Made by a program: the position numbers and the translations under genes. From Deltaproteobacteria bacterium (lineage in GTDB: Bacteria; Desulfobacterota; Binatia; UBA9968): 8,066 nucleotides of DNA. This document shows positions 6,652 through 8,066 of the stretch, in pieces (within the stretch, counting starts at the first letter, position 1; each line of letters begins with the position of its first letter). Below the pieces are notes generated by a model, which worked only from the letters and a program-made list of their open reading frames with translations, did no database searches and was not told where the DNA came from. The stretch is from assembly GCA_021323355.1 (NCBI GenBank), contig JAJONK010000099.1, forward strand, positions 1 to 8,066, given 5' to 3'.

Positions 6652-7128
6652 CTATTGCTTGGTGCCGTTTCCCTCGGACAAGCTTTTCACCGCCGCGAGG
6701 ACTTCTGAATACGTGCCGCAGCGGCAGATATTTCCCGACAGGTAATCGCGCGCTTCTTCCTCAGTCGGCCGAGGATTGCTATTCAGCAGTCCTTTGATGG
6801 CCATAATCATTCCCGGCGTGCAGTAGCCGCATTGAAACGCCTGGTTGTCGAGAAACGCCTGCTGGATGGGATCGAGCTCATCTCCTGTTGCCAAACCTTC
6901 AATGGTCGTTAGCTGCTTGCCTTCGATGTTGGTGGCCAGCATCAAACAAGAACTAACGGGCCGGCCGTCGACCAGCACGGTGCAGGATCCACAGACGCCG
7001 ACGCCGCATCCTTCGACGCTGCCGCGCAGGCGCAAATCATCGCGCAACCATTCCAGCACGGTCTGGTTCGGCTTCACCATGGCTTCCATTTCGCGGCCGT
7101 TAACCGTTGTGCGAATTTCGATCTTCAT
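6652..7128 (-). CDS. [2Fe-2S] small subunit of the xanthine dehydrogenase-family hydroxylase (CoxS-like)
   Basis: This 158-residue protein is the electron-transfer subunit that carries electrons from the Mo centre. It has the usual two-cluster layout and usual length. The plant-ferredoxin-type cluster is ligated by C41, C46, C49 and C61 (CGVGVCGSC then SSC). The second, all-helical cluster domain has C100 and C103 (QCGYC) with C135 and C137 (CRC). The glutamine before C100 is the family residue that contacts the molybdopterin cofactor. All eight cysteines are present, so the protein looks functional. The start ATG lies inside the TGA of the large-subunit gene and fits translational coupling. 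The UbiD gene follows after 19 bases. The third, FAD-binding medium subunit found in many three-subunit relatives is not between or after these genes, so it is either upstream of the window, elsewhere or absent. Confidence 0.95.
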   Translation of the reverse strand: MKIEIRTTVNGREMEAMVKPNQTVLEWLRDDLRLRGSVEGCGVGVCGSCTVLVDGRPVSSCLMLATNIEGKQLTTIEGLATGDELDPIQQAFLDNQAFQCGYCTPGMIMAIKGLLNSNPRPTEEEARDYLSGNICRCGTYSEVLAAVKSLSEGNGTKQ

Positions 7129-8066
7129 GCGCCATGCTCTTTCGCAGACTGAACCGCCGCCAAAACTCGATCCGGCCGTAGCGGTAAATCCTTGACCCGT
7201 ATTCCGTTCAAAGCGTTCGCCAGCGCGTTGCCGATGGCCGGCTCGATCGGACCGAGGGCCGCTTCGCCAACGCCTTTAGCACCGTAAGGCCCTTCGGGAT
7301 GCGGTGTTTCGACCAGTAGCGACTGAAACTTCTTGGGATGATCTTCCATCGACGGCGGCATGTATTCTAGGAACGTCGAGTTGATCGGCTGGCCGTTATC
7401 GAACACCATCTCTTCAAACAAACTGGACCCCAGCGACATAATCATCGAACCCTCATTCTGCATGTGGCATTGCCGAGGATTGATGGCTTTGCCCGCATCT
7501 ACTGCGGATATAACTTGTTGCACGGTTATCTTTCCCGTGTCGGTGTCAACTTCAACTTCCGCGGCGCAAGCCGATAGGAAATAGAAGACCGAACCTTTTC
7601 CTTTTCCGGTTGTCGGATCCAACCCGCCTGACGTCTGATTGTCGAAACTGCCGACCATATTTCCGACGGCTGCTCCATAGCGCGCCTGAAATAATTGCGG
7701 AATGCTGCGCCGCTTATCCGGCACTCCTTTGACCTCCAGAAAACCATCGATCAACTGGAGATCCTCGACGTTCGCCTCCAGAAGCCGGGCGCCGATTTCC
7801 AGGAGCTGCTGGCGGATTTGATGCGCCGCCTGCCGCGCCGCGCCGCCCATCGTAAATACCGTCCGGCTCGAACTGGTGGACTGATCGAACGGCGTCACAT
7901 CGGTGTCCGGGAAGGTTACGCTCACACGCTCGACGGACAGCCCTAATTCCTCGGCGACGATCTGCGCGAGCGACGTCAGTGTCCCCTGACCGATCTCGAC
8001 ACTGCTGGTCAGCAACACCGCCGAGCCATCGGCGTTGAGCCGCACGAGCGCTGAAGAATTCGACGG
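7125..8066 (-). CDS. Molybdopterin-binding large subunit of a xanthine dehydrogenase/CoxL-type hydroxylase (partial, N-terminus outside window)
   Basis: This is the C-terminal 313 residues of the Mo-cofactor subunit of a xanthine oxidase-family hydroxylase, which in this family inserts a water-derived oxygen into an aromatic ring, aldehyde or similar carbon. The frame is open to the window edge: codons for PSNSSAL precede the GTG (Val) at 8045, so that GTG is internal. Family full length is usually 700-800 residues, so more than half is missing. Visible family motifs are EIGQG near visible residues 23-27, whose Gln lies near the Mo site, the stretch DTDVTPFDQSTSSSRTVF, and near the C-terminus EGPYGAKGVGEAALG, whose GVGE glutamate is the conserved catalytic base. 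The TGA stop overlaps the ATG of the iron-sulfur subunit gene (ATGA), so the two are almost surely co-translated partners. The substrate cannot be read from the motifs; hydroxybenzoyl-CoA reductase, nicotinate dehydrogenase and CoxL-like relatives all remain possible. Confidence 0.93.
   Translation of the reverse strand, partial: PSNSSALVRLNADGSAVLLTSSVEIGQGTLTSLAQIVAEELGLSVERVSVTFPDTDVTPFDQSTSSSRTVFTMGGAARQAAHQIRQQLLEIGARLLEANVEDLQLIDGFLEVKGVPDKRRSIPQLFQARYGAAVGNMVGSFDNQTSGGLDPTTGKGKGSVFYFLSACAAEVEVDTDTGKITVQQVISAVDAGKAINPRQCHMQNEGSMIMSLGSSLFEEMVFDNGQPINSTFLEYMPPSMEDHPKKFQSLLVETPHPEGPYGAKGVGEAALGPIEPAIGNALANALNGIRVKDLPLRPDRVLAAVQSAKEHGA

Noticed and set aside
6360..6797. A 145-codon open frame on the plus strand, across the UbiD/small-subunit junction
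   Set aside because: It is opposite two well-supported genes, and its product shows no known motif.
7125..8045. A complete gene for the Mo subunit starting at the GTG at 8045
   Set aside because: The frame stays open to the window edge and the upstream codons continue the family pattern, so the GTG is an internal valine and the gene is truncated by the window.

Overview
The window is a bacterial accessory catabolic region of moderate GC. Every gene I can support lies on the minus strand, so transcription runs from position 8066 down to position 1. Both edges cut genes. Shine-Dalgarno motifs, ATGA stop/start overlaps and short gaps show bacterial, operon-like organisation. No rRNA, tRNA, transposase, integrase, CRISPR array or clear intrinsic terminator was seen. 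The taxon cannot be fixed from the sequence. The mix of orphan solute-binding proteins with molybdenum, UbiD and Rieske enzymes recalls Proteobacteria and several uncultured soil or marine lineages with large catabolic repertoires, but that is an impression and not a proof.

Layout in transcription order: (1) 8066-7125, C-terminal part of the molybdopterin-binding large subunit of a xanthine dehydrogenase/CO dehydrogenase-type hydroxylase; (2) 7128-6652, its [2Fe-2S] small subunit, overlapping by ATGA; (3) 6632-5274, a UbiD-family (prenylated-FMN) decarboxylase; (4) 5273-5027, a 247-base gap with a doubtful 60-residue reading frame; (5) 5026-4037, a secreted NMT1/SsuA/TauA-type ABC solute-binding protein; (6) 4040-2565, an FAD-dependent oxidoreductase of the fumarate reductase/3-ketosteroid dehydrogenase fold, overlapping gene 5 by ATGA; (7) 2543-1488, a secreted TctC/Bug-type solute-binding protein; (8) 1445-414, a Rieske non-haem iron oxygenase resembling VanA and dicamba O-demethylase; (9) 413-83, a 331-base gap; (10) 82-1, the start of a maleate isomerase/arylmalonate decarboxylase-like protein.

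Taken together this looks like a cluster for uptake and breakdown of an organic acid, most plausibly an aromatic or heteroaromatic carboxylate. Two periplasmic receptors of different transporter classes would capture substrates. The Mo hydroxylase would hydroxylate a ring, UbiD would remove (or add) a ring carboxylate, the Rieske enzyme would hydroxylate or O-demethylate, the flavoenzyme would oxidise or reduce a ring C-C bond, and the last enzyme would act on a small dicarboxylate or malonate-like acid. The families are clear; the pathway order and substrate are inference. No UbiX, Rieske reductase, FAD subunit of the Mo enzyme, transporter membrane component or regulator lies inside the window.

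By eye, the central block (FAD enzyme and ABC-type binding protein, about 2.5-5.0 kb) is poorer in GC than the Mo-hydroxylase/UbiD block and the Rieske gene, so the cluster may be a mosaic of two gene sets.
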